Positions 16,598-25,299 are shown, numbered from the stretch's first letter. The stretch is DNA of 62,631 nt from Acidovorax sp. MR-S7 (GCF_000400995.2 NZ_DF238917.1:36694-99324), one strand, 5' to 3'. Notes: generated from the letters alone by a model not told the origin. Numbers and translations are program-made.

Positions 16598-17083
16598 CTA
16601 CATCGCCATGTAGACGGCGTCCGAGCCATAGCCCACGAGGCGCTGCCGCTGCGCCGTGTCGTGCAGCGCCCAGGGTGCATAGCCGTGGCGCGCCCAGTAG
16701 CCCTGCGCACCCTGCACGGCCACCAGGGCGCTGTGGCGCAGGCCCTCGCTGCGCGCACCGTGCAGCAGCGGCGCGAGCAATGCACGTGCGATGCCCTGGC
16801 CCGCGCATGCGGGCAGTACGGCCATGTCGTGCACGTAGAGCGTGTCGGGCGCATCCACGGCCTCGAAGTCGCCGTGCAGCGGCGTGACCTTGCCGAGCAG
16901 CGAGCGGTAGGCCGCAAGATAGCCCACGATGCGGCCGCCCTGCTCCGCCGCCAGCGAGCAGTTCGCGGGGCTGGCCAGCCGGCGTGCGAAGACCTCGGCG
17001 CTCTCGACGAAGCCCTCGCCGTAGCAGGCGCGCTGCACCGCCAGCAGGCCCGGCAGGTCGCGCGGCTCAAGGGTTCGGATCAA
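16598..17083 (-). CDS. GNAT-family N-acetyltransferase
   Basis: 161-aa Gcn5-related acetyltransferase. The acetyl-CoA loop is VLPACAGQGIARALLAPLL, followed by ARHGYAPW near the C-terminus. No ATG is available; the best start is TTG at 17083 (LIRTLEPRDLPGL as fMet-Ile-Arg), which overlaps the riboflavin synthase stop as TTGA, so translation is probably coupled to it. The acceptor substrate is unknown. A palindromic element lies directly after the stop. Confidence 0.8.
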   Translation of the reverse strand: MIRTLEPRDLPGLLAVQRACYGEGFVESAEVFARRLASPANCSLAAEQGGRIVGYLAAYRSLLGKVTPLHGDFEAVDAPDTLYVHDMAVLPACAGQGIARALLAPLLHGARSEGLRHSALVAVQGAQGYWARHGYAPWALHDTAQRQRLVGYGSDAVYMAM

Positions 17084-17787
17084 GGCTTGGGCAACGGCAG
17101 CGGCTGCACGAAGTCGTCGAGCGACAGGCCCTTTTCCTTCAGCAGCGCCTCCAGCACGGGCTGCAGGCGCCCCAGGCTTTCCTGCACGGCCTCGCGCACC
17201 GTATCGACCACCACCTGGGTGCTGCGCTCGATCTCGATGTTGAGCGCATCGCCCACCTGCTTGCCCTCGAACACCGTGGCGCGGCGCGTCTCGGGGATCA
17301 GCCAGACCTCGAACCAGCCCTCGGCACGGTCCACCTCGGCCACCGTGAGGCTCGCACCGTGGATGGCGATGTAGCCCTTGGCGAAGACGTAGCGGCGAAA
17401 CGGCTCGGGCACGGCCACGCGCCAGACGAGGTTGTTGTCGAACTCGCGGCGTTGGACGAGCGTGCCGGTGAAATCGATGTGGCCCGACAGCGGGTGGCCG
17501 CCGATCTCCGCGCCATCCTTGGCCGCGCGCTCTACGTTCACGCGGTCGCCCTCGCGCAAGCGGCCCAGCGTGGTGATGTTCAGGCTCTGCTGCATCACGT
17601 CGAACACGGCCTGCGTGGGCGAGAGGATCTCGGCCACCGTGAGGCACACGCCGTCCGTGGACACGCTGGCGCCGATGGCGAGGTCTTCGCAGAAGCCCTC
17701 GGGAAAGTCGATGGTGAACGTGCGCAGGCCCGCGCGGTCGGTGATGGCGGCGATGCCCGCCGTGGCTTGGACGATGCCTGTGAACAT
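17080..17787 (-). CDS. ribE: Riboflavin synthase, alpha subunit (RibE/RibC family)
   Basis: 235-aa protein with two lumazine-binding beta-barrels. It opens with the diagnostic MFTGIVQA. Barrel 1 carries VSTDGVCLTVAE and barrel 2 AIHGASLTVAEVD, with GGHPLSGHIDFTG between them. The reaction is dismutation of two 6,7-dimethyl-8-ribityllumazine to riboflavin and an amino-pyrimidine. It is somewhat longer than the roughly 215-aa Escherichia coli enzyme. No other rib gene is nearby, so it is either the only copy located away from the rib cluster or a second paralogue. It follows a CoA-catabolism operon rich in flavoenzymes (acyl-CoA dehydrogenase, nitronate monooxygenase), which could explain a flavin-supply gene here. 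A GNAT gene overlaps its stop. Confidence 0.9.
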   Translation of the reverse strand: MFTGIVQATAGIAAITDRAGLRTFTIDFPEGFCEDLAIGASVSTDGVCLTVAEILSPTQAVFDVMQQSLNITTLGRLREGDRVNVERAAKDGAEIGGHPLSGHIDFTGTLVQRREFDNNLVWRVAVPEPFRRYVFAKGYIAIHGASLTVAEVDRAEGWFEVWLIPETRRATVFEGKQVGDALNIEIERSTQVVVDTVREAVQESLGRLQPVLEALLKEKGLSLDDFVQPLPLPKP

Positions 17788-17834
17788 GGCTGGATGGGGA
17801 GGAGACGAGGCCCCGGGATTCTGCCACCCGCGGA

Positions 17835-18680
17835 TCAGGACGCCGCGGCATCCTCCGGCGCCAGCCCGTCCCGGTCCCAGTCGTAGCGCAGCGGCTGGCG
17901 GGCGGTGAAGCGCATCACCGCGTCCGCGTGGTAGGCCGATGCCATGGCGATGGCCTGGGACTGCGCCTCCATGGCCGACACCGCGGCGTAGCCGTTCTCG
18001 AAGCTGCCCAGCAGGATGGCCTTGCTCATGGCCAGCGCCTCCGCGGGCGCCTGCAGGAACTGCGCGGCCATGCGCTGCCCCGCTTCGGCCAGCGACGAAG
18101 GCGGGACGACCGCGTGCACGATGCCCAGCCGGTGCGCCTCCCGCGCGCCGAGCGTGCGTCCGGTGAGCAGGAGGTCGCGCGCGGCGGCCAGCCCCACCAC
18201 GCGCGGCAGCAGGTGGTGGGCGCCGAAGTCCGGCACGGCGCCCACGCGCGCGAACGACATGCAGAACCGCGCCGCATCGCTGGCCAGCACGAAATCGGCA
18301 TGCAGGGCCAGGCTGAAGCCTGCGCCCACGGCGGGCCCGTCGACCTCGGCGATGACCACGGCGCGCAGCGCCAGCAGCCTGCGCAGCCACACCGAGGCCG
18401 CGGCGATGCGCCGGCGGGTCGCGGCGGCGGCGTCCGGCCCGGGCTCCAGCACGCGCTGCTTCATCTCCGCCAGGTCGCCGCCGGCGCAGAAGCTGCCGCC
18501 CGCGCCACGCAAGCGCAGCACGCGGACGCTGTCGTCGGCCTCCACCCGGTCGAGCATGTCGGCATAGTCCTGGCGAAGTTCCGAGGACAGCGGGTTTCTC
18601 GCCTCCGGGCGGTTGTGCACCAGCTCGGCGATGCCGCCGTGGACCGTGAGCACGGAGGCCCGCAAGGCGTGGACCGTCAT
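17835..18680 (-). CDS. Enoyl-CoA hydratase/isomerase family protein, PaaG-like
   Basis: 281-aa crotonase-fold protein. The oxyanion-hole segments GSFCAGGDLAEM and DGPAVGAGFSLALHADF are clear. The two hydratase glutamates (equivalent to rat ECH Glu144 and Glu164) are replaced by Ser and Phe. Instead VGAVPDFGAHHLLPR carries Asp151, matching the catalytic Asp of PaaG-type isomerases (FAKIGLVPDSGG in PaaG). An isomerase or another crotonase reaction is therefore more likely than hydration. The start ATG overlaps the stop of the nitronate monooxygenase gene (ATGA), so the pair is coupled. Confidence 0.88.
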   Translation of the reverse strand: MTVHALRASVLTVHGGIAELVHNRPEARNPLSSELRQDYADMLDRVEADDSVRVLRLRGAGGSFCAGGDLAEMKQRVLEPGPDAAAATRRRIAAASVWLRRLLALRAVVIAEVDGPAVGAGFSLALHADFVLASDAARFCMSFARVGAVPDFGAHHLLPRVVGLAAARDLLLTGRTLGAREAHRLGIVHAVVPPSSLAEAGQRMAAQFLQAPAEALAMSKAILLGSFENGYAAVSAMEAQSQAIAMASAYHADAVMRFTARQPLRYDWDRDGLAPEDAAAS

Positions 18681-19768
18681 GCGACGAAGCCGTTCAGGCG
18701 CTGCCAGGCCGCCTGCATCTCGGACACCAGCTGCGCCATCTGCGCGGCCACCGTGGTTTCGTTCCGGATGCCGAAGACGCTCTGGCCCGCCGCCTCGTAG
18801 ATCAGCGCGGCATCGCCGTGCTCGTGGATGGAGGCGAACACGTCGCCGGTCAGCGCCTGCTGGTAGGGCATGCCCAGCGGCGCGGGCGCCTGGGGCTCCT
18901 CCCAGGCATCGATCCACGCGCTGCGCACCACGCGGCAGGGCTTGCCGCTGTGGGCGCGCGAGATCACCGTGTCGTCGCTGCCGCTGTCGATCAGGCGCTG
19001 CAGCAGCGCGGGAGGCGTGTGGTTCTCGCGCGCGGCCATCCACAGCGTGCCCAGCCATGCGCCCTGCGCGCCCGCGCCGATGCAGCCCAGCACCTGGGCG
19101 CCCGTGGCGATGCCGCCCGCAGCCAGCACCGGCCGGCCCTGCGTTGCCTCCACGATCTGCGGCAGCAGCGACAGCGTGCCGATCGGCCCCGTGTGCCCGC
19201 CCGCGTCGTAGCCCTGCGCCACGAGCACGTCCACGCCCATGTCCAGCGCCTTGCGCGCATGCCGCACGTTCCCCACGAGCGACATGGTCAGCTTGCCGCG
19301 CTGGCGCGCCTGCGCGATGAGCCCGGCGCGCAGGCCGATGGCCGTGACCACCGCGCGGGCGTTCGATGCCAGCACGGCGTCGATCTGCGCCTGGAACAGC
19401 GCCTCGGAGCGCGCATGGGTGGTGAAGAAGCTCGGCGCGCGGGGCGGCTGGACGGCGAAGCGCGCGCGCAGGCCCTCCACGAACGCCACGTGTTCGGGCG
19501 GCAGCGCTGCCTTCAGGTCGCTCGGGTCGGCCTGCGCGGGCACCTTGGCGGGCAGCATGAGGTCGATGCCGTAGGGCCGCCCGCCCAGGCGGCGTTCCAC
19601 GTCTTCGACGATGCCTGGGATCTGCCCGGGTGCATCGCGCCCGAGCCCCAGCACCGGAAAACCTCCCGCCTCGGCGATAGCGACCACCACGTCGGGCTCG
19701 TGCGAGAAGCCGAAGATCGGGTGCCGGATGCCCAGGGTGCCGCAGATGGGGGTGCGCAGCGATGGCAC
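18677..19768 (-). CDS. Nitronate monooxygenase family FMN protein
   Basis: 363-aa TIM-barrel flavoprotein of the nitronate monooxygenase / enoyl-ACP reductase II (FabK) family. VLVAQGYDAGGHTGPIG provides the active-site His and phosphate region; RPVLAAGGIATGAQVLG and GAQGAWLGTLWMA are the FMN phosphate loops. The start is GTG 19768 (VPSLRTPICG), two bases after the Bug stop; no ATG gives a full domain. It is coupled downstream to the PaaG-like gene (ATGA). In CoA-catabolic operons such proteins may act as 2-nitropropane-type oxygenases or enoyl reductases; the substrate here is not known. Confidence 0.88.
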   Translation of the reverse strand: MPSLRTPICGTLGIRHPIFGFSHEPDVVVAIAEAGGFPVLGLGRDAPGQIPGIVEDVERRLGGRPYGIDLMLPAKVPAQADPSDLKAALPPEHVAFVEGLRARFAVQPPRAPSFFTTHARSEALFQAQIDAVLASNARAVVTAIGLRAGLIAQARQRGKLTMSLVGNVRHARKALDMGVDVLVAQGYDAGGHTGPIGTLSLLPQIVEATQGRPVLAAGGIATGAQVLGCIGAGAQGAWLGTLWMAARENHTPPALLQRLIDSGSDDTVISRAHSGKPCRVVRSAWIDAWEEPQAPAPLGMPYQQALTGDVFASIHEHGDAALIYEAAGQSVFGIRNETTVAAQMAQLVSEMQAAWQRLNGFVA

Positions 19769-19769
19769 G

Positions 19770-20741
19770 TCAATTCGCCTCGATGCCGGCTTGCTTGATG
19801 ACCTTTGCCCACTTGTCGTACTCCTTCGCGACGAAGGCATCGAACTGCGCGGGGGTCTGCAGCGCCAGCTCCATGCCCAGCGAGGCGAACTTGGCCTGCA
19901 CCTCCGGCTGGGCCACCACCCGCTCGACATCCGCCGCCAGCTTCTGCAGCACCGGCGCGGGTGTGCTGGCGGGCGCCACCAGGCCGAACCAGGTGCCGAC
20001 CTCGTAGTTGGGCAGGTTGGCCGATTCGGCCACCGTCGGCAGGTCCGGTATCGCGCTCGCGCGCTTGGCCGTGGTGACGGCCAGCGCGCGCAGCTTGCCG
20101 GTCTTCACGTGCGGCATGGCGAGCGCCGCGGTCAGCGGCATCATGGCCACGCGGCCGCCCAGCAGGTCGTTGAGTGCGTCCGTCTGTCCCTTGTAGGGCA
20201 CGTGGGTCAGCTTGATGTGGGCCTCCTGCGCCAGCAGCTCGCCCGACAAGTGGTTGGAGGTGCCCAGGCCGGCCGTCGCATAGGTCAGCGGCGGATCGCT
20301 TTTCTTGGCCAGCTCCACCAGCTGCGCCATGGTGGTGGCCTGCACGCTGGGGTGCACCACGACCACGTTGGGCACGATGCCGAAGCCGGCGATCGCCTTG
20401 AAGTCGCGCACGGGGTTCCAGCTCACCTTCTGCAGGCTGGGGCCCACGGCGTGGCTCGGGCTCACGAGCAGCAGGGTGTAGCCGTCGGCCGGGGCCTTGG
20501 CCACGAAGTCGGTGCCGATGGCGCCGCCCGCGCCGGTCTTGTTCTCCACGATGAACGGCTGGCCGTTCATCGTGGAGAGCTTGTCCCCGACCAGGCGTGC
20601 TACCGAGTCCACGATGCCGCCGGCGGAGAACGGCACGATGATGCGCACGGGCTTGTTCGGATACGGCGCTTGCGCATGGGTCGCGGCCAGCGGGGCCGCG
20701 GCGAGGACGGCCGCGCAGGCCAGCGGGATGAACTTCTTCAT
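19770..20741 (-). CDS. Bug-family (TctC-like) solute-binding protein
   Basis: 323-aa periplasmic protein with signal peptide MKKFIPLACAAVLAAAPLAATHAQ and the family opening YPNKPVRIIVPFSAGGIVDSVAR. It also has HVPYKGQTDALNDLLGG and DLPTVAES motifs. It is closely related to the Bug protein at 27640-28623, sharing GIVPNVVVV/AIPNVIVVPP and YEV(G/A)TW(F/L)GLVAP-type stretches; both sit in IclR-linked modules. It lies between the acyl-CoA dehydrogenase and nitronate monooxygenase genes in one operon. Confidence 0.93.
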   Translation of the reverse strand: MKKFIPLACAAVLAAAPLAATHAQAPYPNKPVRIIVPFSAGGIVDSVARLVGDKLSTMNGQPFIVENKTGAGGAIGTDFVAKAPADGYTLLLVSPSHAVGPSLQKVSWNPVRDFKAIAGFGIVPNVVVVHPSVQATTMAQLVELAKKSDPPLTYATAGLGTSNHLSGELLAQEAHIKLTHVPYKGQTDALNDLLGGRVAMMPLTAALAMPHVKTGKLRALAVTTAKRASAIPDLPTVAESANLPNYEVGTWFGLVAPASTPAPVLQKLAADVERVVAQPEVQAKFASLGMELALQTPAQFDAFVAKEYDKWAKVIKQAGIEAN

Positions 20742-20767
20742 GGTTGTCTCCTGAGTAGTGATGAGGG

Positions 20768-21922
20768 TCAAGCGGCCGCGGCGGCCAGGGTGCGTTTGGC
20801 GATGTTGGTCAGGTGGATCTGGCTGGTGCCTTCGTACAGGCGGAACAGGCGCACGTCGCGGTAGAAGCGCTCGGCCACGTTGTCGGCGATGTAGCCGCCG
20901 CCGCCGAAGAGCTGCACCGCGCGGTCGGCGACGCGGCCGCACATTTCCGAGGCGAACAGCTTGCACATGGAGGCTTCCATGGTCACGTCGATGCCGTCGT
21001 CGCGCTTGCGCGCGGTTTCCAGCACCAGCGCGCGCGCGGCGTGCACCTCGGTGTTGCTCTCGGCGATCATCTGCTGCACCAGCTGGAACTCGCCCACGGG
21101 CTGGCCGAACTGCCTGCGCGTCTGCGCGCGGCGCACCATTTCGTCCACCAGCCGTATCGCGGGGCCCACGCACAGGCCGGCCAGATTGATGCGCTGCTTG
21201 TTGAGGGCCTTCATCGCGGTCTTGAAGCCCTGCCCGGCCACGCCGCCGACGATGGCGCTTTCGTGCACCCGCACCTGGTCCAGTACCACCTCGCCCACGG
21301 GCGAGCCGTGCTGGCCCATCTTGCGGTAGGCCGCCGGCGTGCTCAGGCCGGGCGCGCCCCGCTCCACCAGGAAGGCCGTGACACCGCGCGCGCCCTTGGA
21401 CTGCGGGTCGGTGCGCGCGAACACCGTGAACAGGTTGGCGATGGGCGCGTTGGTGATGAAGCACTTGCGCCCGGTGATCACGTAGTGGTCGCCATCGCGC
21501 ACCGCCAGGGTCTGCAGCGCCGTGGCGTCCGATCCCGCGTCGGGCTCGGTCAGGGCGAAGCAGCCGGTCACCTCGCCGCTGGCCAGCAGCGGCAGGTAGC
21601 GGCGCTTCTGCTCGGGCGTGCCATCCACCACCAGCGACTCGGACGCGATGCCCGTGTTGCCGCCGAAGCGCGCGCGGAAGGTGGTGGCGACCTGCGAGAC
21701 CTCGATGTTCACCATCGCCAGTTCTTCCGTGGTGAGTCCGGCGCCGCCGTACTCCTCGGGGATGCTGTGCCCGAACAAGCCCAGCTCGCGCATGCGCTGC
21801 ACCACGGGTTCGGGGATCTCGTCCGTCGCGTCCACTTGCGCCTCGATGGGCAGGCATTCGGTGCGCAGGAACGTGCGGATTTCCTGGAGCATGGCTTCCA
21901 GTTGCTTGGCGTCTCTGATCAT
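20768..21922 (-). CDS. Acyl-CoA dehydrogenase
   Basis: 384-aa FAD-dependent acyl-CoA dehydrogenase. CFALTEPDAGSDA is the FAD/substrate signature, GRKCFITNAPIA follows, and the C-terminal LYEGTSQIHL provides the catalytic base Glu364. It oxidises an acyl-CoA to the trans-2-enoyl-CoA and passes electrons to ETF. It begins 18 bp after the stop of the IclR gene and leads the run ACAD - Bug - nitronate monooxygenase - PaaG-like isomerase, which suggests breakdown of a saturated acyl-CoA formed by the divergent CaiB transferase. Confidence 0.95.
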   Translation of the reverse strand: MIRDAKQLEAMLQEIRTFLRTECLPIEAQVDATDEIPEPVVQRMRELGLFGHSIPEEYGGAGLTTEELAMVNIEVSQVATTFRARFGGNTGIASESLVVDGTPEQKRRYLPLLASGEVTGCFALTEPDAGSDATALQTLAVRDGDHYVITGRKCFITNAPIANLFTVFARTDPQSKGARGVTAFLVERGAPGLSTPAAYRKMGQHGSPVGEVVLDQVRVHESAIVGGVAGQGFKTAMKALNKQRINLAGLCVGPAIRLVDEMVRRAQTRRQFGQPVGEFQLVQQMIAESNTEVHAARALVLETARKRDDGIDVTMEASMCKLFASEMCGRVADRAVQLFGGGGYIADNVAERFYRDVRLFRLYEGTSQIHLTNIAKRTLAAAAA

Positions 21923-21940
21923 GGTTTTCCTCGTAAGTGA

Positions 21941-22750
21941 CTAGCGCAGCCCTTGGGCGATTTCGAGCTGATGAACGGCTTCCTTGAGCAGCGGCGCCAC
22001 TTCCCGGCTCAGCCGCTCGCGCGGCGCCCGGTGCGCGGTGATCGTGCAGTTGAGCGCCAGCGGGGAGTCGCCCAACGTGCTGCGCACGGGCACCGCGATG
22101 GCGTGGATTTCCTTGCGCCAGTCGCCCTTCGAATGGCAGTAGCCGTGCGCGGCGAACCGCTTCCTGTCGGCCTCCCAGAGCGGCCGGTACTGCTCGAACT
22201 CCGCGCGGTTCTTCACCTTCAGGAAGTTCAGGATGGCCGTCTGCTCCGCGGCCGCACACCCCAGGATGAGCGCGCGCCCCATGGCGCAGGGCAGCAGCGG
22301 GCGGGTGGTGCCGATGTCCGGCAGGTGCTGGTTGGTGGAGTCCGCGCGCACGGAGTCGATGTAGACGAGCTGGTCTCGGTCACGCACGCCCAGGTTGACG
22401 GTGCAGCCCGTCGTGCGCGCCAGCGACTCCATGAGCGGCTTGGCCAACTGGCGCACCTGCATGCTCGCGAGCAGGGGGTGCGCGAGCGACAGCACGCCCG
22501 GCCCCAGGCGGTATTTCTGCCCGTGGGCATCGCGGCTCAGGTAGCCCAGCAGGGTGAGCGTGTACGTCAGCCGGGAGACCGTGGGCTTGGGCAGGCCGGT
22601 GCGGTCCGCGATCTCCCGGTTGCCCAGCAACGGCGTGGCGGCCGTGAAGGCGCGCAGCACCTCCAGGCCGCGCGCCAGGTTCATCGAGAACTGGCGGTCG
22701 GCGGAGAGATCGTGCGGGTTGACGAGCCCGGGGAGGGGGATGGATTTCAC
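21941..22750 (-). CDS. IclR-family transcriptional regulator (module A)
   Basis: 269-aa IclR regulator with winged helix MNLARGLEVLRAFTAATPLLGNREIADRTGLPKPTVSRL (HTH in the second half) and an IclR effector domain. It diverges from the CaiB gene at 22907 and probably regulates both directions. It is strikingly similar to the IclR at 28660-29469: same length, same opening (SIxLPG, DRQFxMNLARG), same ALNCT-type C-terminal segment. The shared motif GTTTCGCTGTGCAAA in both intergenic regions is the likely operator. Confidence 0.93.
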   Translation of the reverse strand: MKSIPLPGLVNPHDLSADRQFSMNLARGLEVLRAFTAATPLLGNREIADRTGLPKPTVSRLTYTLTLLGYLSRDAHGQKYRLGPGVLSLAHPLLASMQVRQLAKPLMESLARTTGCTVNLGVRDRDQLVYIDSVRADSTNQHLPDIGTTRPLLPCAMGRALILGCAAAEQTAILNFLKVKNRAEFEQYRPLWEADRKRFAAHGYCHSKGDWRKEIHAIAVPVRSTLGDSPLALNCTITAHRAPRERLSREVAPLLKEAVHQLEIAQGLR

Positions 22751-22822
22751 GGTGCGAGTGTGCGATCAGGAGGCACCATGATTCGGCGCGGCTCCGCGAG
22801 CGTCAACAGGATCGCGCCCCAT

Positions 22823-22838
22823 GTTTCGCTGTGCAAAC
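22823..22838 (+). promoter_or_regulatory. Candidate IclR operator, module A
   Basis: GTTTCGCTGTGCAAAC lies in the 156-bp space between the divergent IclR (22750) and CaiB (22907) genes. The same 15-base word GTTTCGCTGTGCAAA recurs, on the other strand, at the matching place in module B (29545-29561). The outer GTTT/AAAC is dyad-symmetric, as in many IclR operators. Confidence 0.55.
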
Positions 22839-22906
22839 CATGGTCTTGCCGGGCCCGGTGCGGGCTGGCACAAACACAGTCCCTTCACGCCTCTTCACGT
22901 GTTTGC

Positions 22907-24118
22907 ATGACCTCTTCCTCCTCGACCACGGGCGCTTTGGCCGGCGTGCGCATCCTCGACATGGCCACCGTGCTGGCGGCTCCCAGCGGCGCCACCCTGT
23001 GCGCAGACCACGGCGCGGACGTGGTGAAGCTGGAGCTGCCCGACGGCAGCGATGCACTGCGCCACATGCAGCCCATCCGGGACGGCTCCCCGCTGTGGTG
23101 GAAGGTGGCCAACCGCGGCAAGCGCGGCATCACGCTGGACGTGCGCAAGCCGCGCGGGCGCGCGTTGCTGCTGTCCATGCTCCCCCACTTCGACGTGCTG
23201 GTGGAGAACTTCCGCAGCGGCAGCATGGACCGGTGGGGGCTGGACATCGCCACTCTGCACCAGGCCAACCCGCGCCTGGTCGTCGTGCGCCTCACGGGCT
23301 TCGGGCAGACCGGCCCGTACCGCGCACGTGCCGGGTTCGCGCGTGTGTTCGAAGCCATGAGCGGCTTCACCAATCTCACGGGCGAGGCCGGCCGCTCGCC
23401 CCTGCACAGCAACTTCCCGGTGGGCGACGCGGTCGCGGGCGTGTTCTGCGCCTTCTCCATCGCTGCCGAGATCGCACGGCTGCGCTCAGACCCGCAAGCC
23501 CCCGGCTGCGAAGTGGACCTATCCGCGACGGAGGCGCTGTTTCGCCTGCTGGACCCGCTGGCCGTGGAACACGAACAACTGGGGCAGGTGCGGCACGCCG
23601 TGGGCAACCGCACCACCTACACGGCGCCCTCCAACATGTACCAGAGCCAGGATGGGACCTACTTCTCGATGGTCGCGTCCTCGCAGGCGATCTTCGTGCG
23701 CCTGTGCGAGGCGCTGGGCCGGCCCGAGTGGCTTGCGGATCCGCGCTTTTGCACCGCCACGCAGCGCATCACCCACCTGGACGCACTCGACAACGGCATC
23801 GCCGAGTGGTTCCGCCAGCGGCCGTTCGCGGACATCGCGGCCCTGCTGGAGCGGCATGAGATCCCCTTCAGCAAGGTCTACGACATTCGCGACATCGTGG
23901 CCGACCCGCACTTCCAGGCGCGCGGCGCGATCATCCGCCTGCCTGATCCGGACTACGGCAGCCTGCCCGCACCCTGCATCGTGCCGCGCGTTCCCGGCCG
24001 CGACATGCCCACGCCGCGCACCGGCCCAGCCGTGGGGGAGCACAACGCGCAGGTGTATGCGCAGTTCGGGCTTTCCGATGCCGACCTGGCCGACCTGCGC
24101 GCCGAAGGCGTGATTTGA
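22907..24118 (+). CDS. CaiB/BaiF family CoA-transferase (module A)
   Basis: 403-aa class III CoA-transferase from ATG 22907 (MTSSSSTTGALAG). Family motifs: VRILDMATVLAAPSGATLCADHGADVVKLE, RGKRGITLDVR, VLVENFRSGSMDRWG. The nucleophile is probably Asp174 in SNFPVGDAVAG, aligned with Asp169 of formyl-CoA transferase. It is very similar along its length to the protein at 29604-30839, including LTGFGQTGPY, EAMSGFTNLTGE and FSKVY. It diverges from IclR and is followed, after a 159-bp inverted-repeat element, by a zinc-independent MDR and a racemase-like gene. Confidence 0.93.
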   Translation: MTSSSSTTGALAGVRILDMATVLAAPSGATLCADHGADVVKLELPDGSDALRHMQPIRDGSPLWWKVANRGKRGITLDVRKPRGRALLLSMLPHFDVLVENFRSGSMDRWGLDIATLHQANPRLVVVRLTGFGQTGPYRARAGFARVFEAMSGFTNLTGEAGRSPLHSNFPVGDAVAGVFCAFSIAAEIARLRSDPQAPGCEVDLSATEALFRLLDPLAVEHEQLGQVRHAVGNRTTYTAPSNMYQSQDGTYFSMVASSQAIFVRLCEALGRPEWLADPRFCTATQRITHLDALDNGIAEWFRQRPFADIAALLERHEIPFSKVYDIRDIVADPHFQARGAIIRLPDPDYGSLPAPCIVPRVPGRDMPTPRTGPAVGEHNAQVYAQFGLSDADLADLRAEGVI

Positions 24119-24277
24119 GAACGTGTGAACGAATCCGCCATGCCCGCTCGTCCCGCACAAACGCACGCCCTCGGCGTTGCAAATGCTCGCCATAGCCCGC
24201 GCTATGGCTGCGCTTTGCGCCTTGATGGCGCACGTTTGTGCGGCCCGCTCAGCCACGCCGGATTCATCCACACGTTC
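24119..24277. repeat. 159-bp inverted-repeat element
   Basis: The ends GAACGTGTGAACGAATCC (24119-24136) and GGATTCATCCACACGTTC (24260-24277) are near-perfect inverted repeats. Inside, CGCACAAACG pairs with CGTTTGTGCG, and GCCATAGC pairs with GCTATGGC at the centre, so the whole piece can fold into one long imperfect hairpin. It begins one base after the CaiB stop and ends 20 bp before the next gene's ATG. It resembles ERIC-like intergenic repeats and has no coding capacity I would trust. Confidence 0.75.
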
Positions 24278-24297
24278 TGACCTCAAGGAGCCCACCC

Positions 24298-25299
24298 ATG
24301 CACACCCCCTTCCACGCCCTCGTCGTGCGCCAGCAGGACGGACAGGCGCACGCGGCCCTGGAAACCCTCACGGCCGACCAGTTGTCCCCCGGCGAGGTCA
24401 CGCTGCGCACCCGCTATGCGGGCATGAACTACAAGGACTGCCTGTCCCTGCTGGGCAAGGCCCGCATCATTTCCAGCTATCCGCGCATACCGGGCATCGA
24501 GGCGGTGGGCGAGGTGGTCGCCTCCGACGACGCGGCCTTCAGCCCCGGCGATGCCGTGCTGGTGCACGGCTTCCAGACCGGGATCGACTTCGATGGCGGA
24601 CTCTCTGAAGTCATGCGCGTGCCCGCGCGCCACCTGCAGCATGTGCCCGAGGGGCTGACACCGCGGCAGGCCGCCATCATCGGCGTGCCCGGCTTCACGG
24701 CCGCGATGGCGCTGGAGCGCTTCGAGACCTGGGGCCTGCGGCCCGGTGACGGTCCGATCGCGGTCACCGGCGCGGGCGGCGCCGTGGGGCGCCTGGCCAT
24801 CCACATCCTCTCGCGCGCCGGCTACCGCGTGGCCGCCCTCACGCGCGACCCAGCGCAGGCGGACGCATTGCGCGCGCTGGGAGCATCCGATGTACTCGAT
24901 GCCGGCCTCGCGCTCGCGCCCCCGCGCCCGCTGGAAAAGGCGCGGTTCGCCGCCGCCGTCGACAACGTGGGCGGCGGCACGCTCGCCTGGCTGCTGCGCT
25001 CCATGCAGGACGGCGGGCTGGTGGCCTCGGTGGGCAACGCGGCCGGCAACACCTTCGACGGCAGCGTGCTGCCCTTCATCATGCGCAGGGTGCATCTGTT
25101 CGGCGTGGTCGCCAACGCCACGTGGGAAGAGCGGCGGCGCCTGTGGCACAAGCTCGCGCGGGACTGGGCGCCCGACTTCGCCGTGCTCGCGCCCGATGTG
25201 CATGAGATCGGGCTGGCCGAGGTCCTCGCGCATGCGCAGCGCCAGCTGGCCGGTACCACTAGCGGCCGGACCCTCGTGGCGTTCGGGGAGGCGGCATGA
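24298..25299 (+). CDS. MDR-family oxidoreductase, acrylyl-CoA reductase (AcuI/YhdH)-like
   Basis: 333-aa medium-chain dehydrogenase/reductase from ATG 24298, preceded by AAGGAG. YAGMNYKDCLSLLGKARIISSYPRIPGIEAVG matches the YhdH/AcuI group, which lacks zinc and reduces acryloyl-CoA (or similar enoyl-CoA) to propionyl-CoA with NADPH. The dinucleotide-binding loop is VTGAGGAVGRLA. The stop overlaps the next start (ATGA) with the racemase-like gene, so the two are coupled. It fits reduction of an enoyl-CoA within the module. Confidence 0.88.
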   Translation: MHTPFHALVVRQQDGQAHAALETLTADQLSPGEVTLRTRYAGMNYKDCLSLLGKARIISSYPRIPGIEAVGEVVASDDAAFSPGDAVLVHGFQTGIDFDGGLSEVMRVPARHLQHVPEGLTPRQAAIIGVPGFTAAMALERFETWGLRPGDGPIAVTGAGGAVGRLAIHILSRAGYRVAALTRDPAQADALRALGASDVLDAGLALAPPRPLEKARFAAAVDNVGGGTLAWLLRSMQDGGLVASVGNAAGNTFDGSVLPFIMRRVHLFGVVANATWEERRRLWHKLARDWAPDFAVLAPDVHEIGLAEVLAHAQRQLAGTTSGRTLVAFGEAA

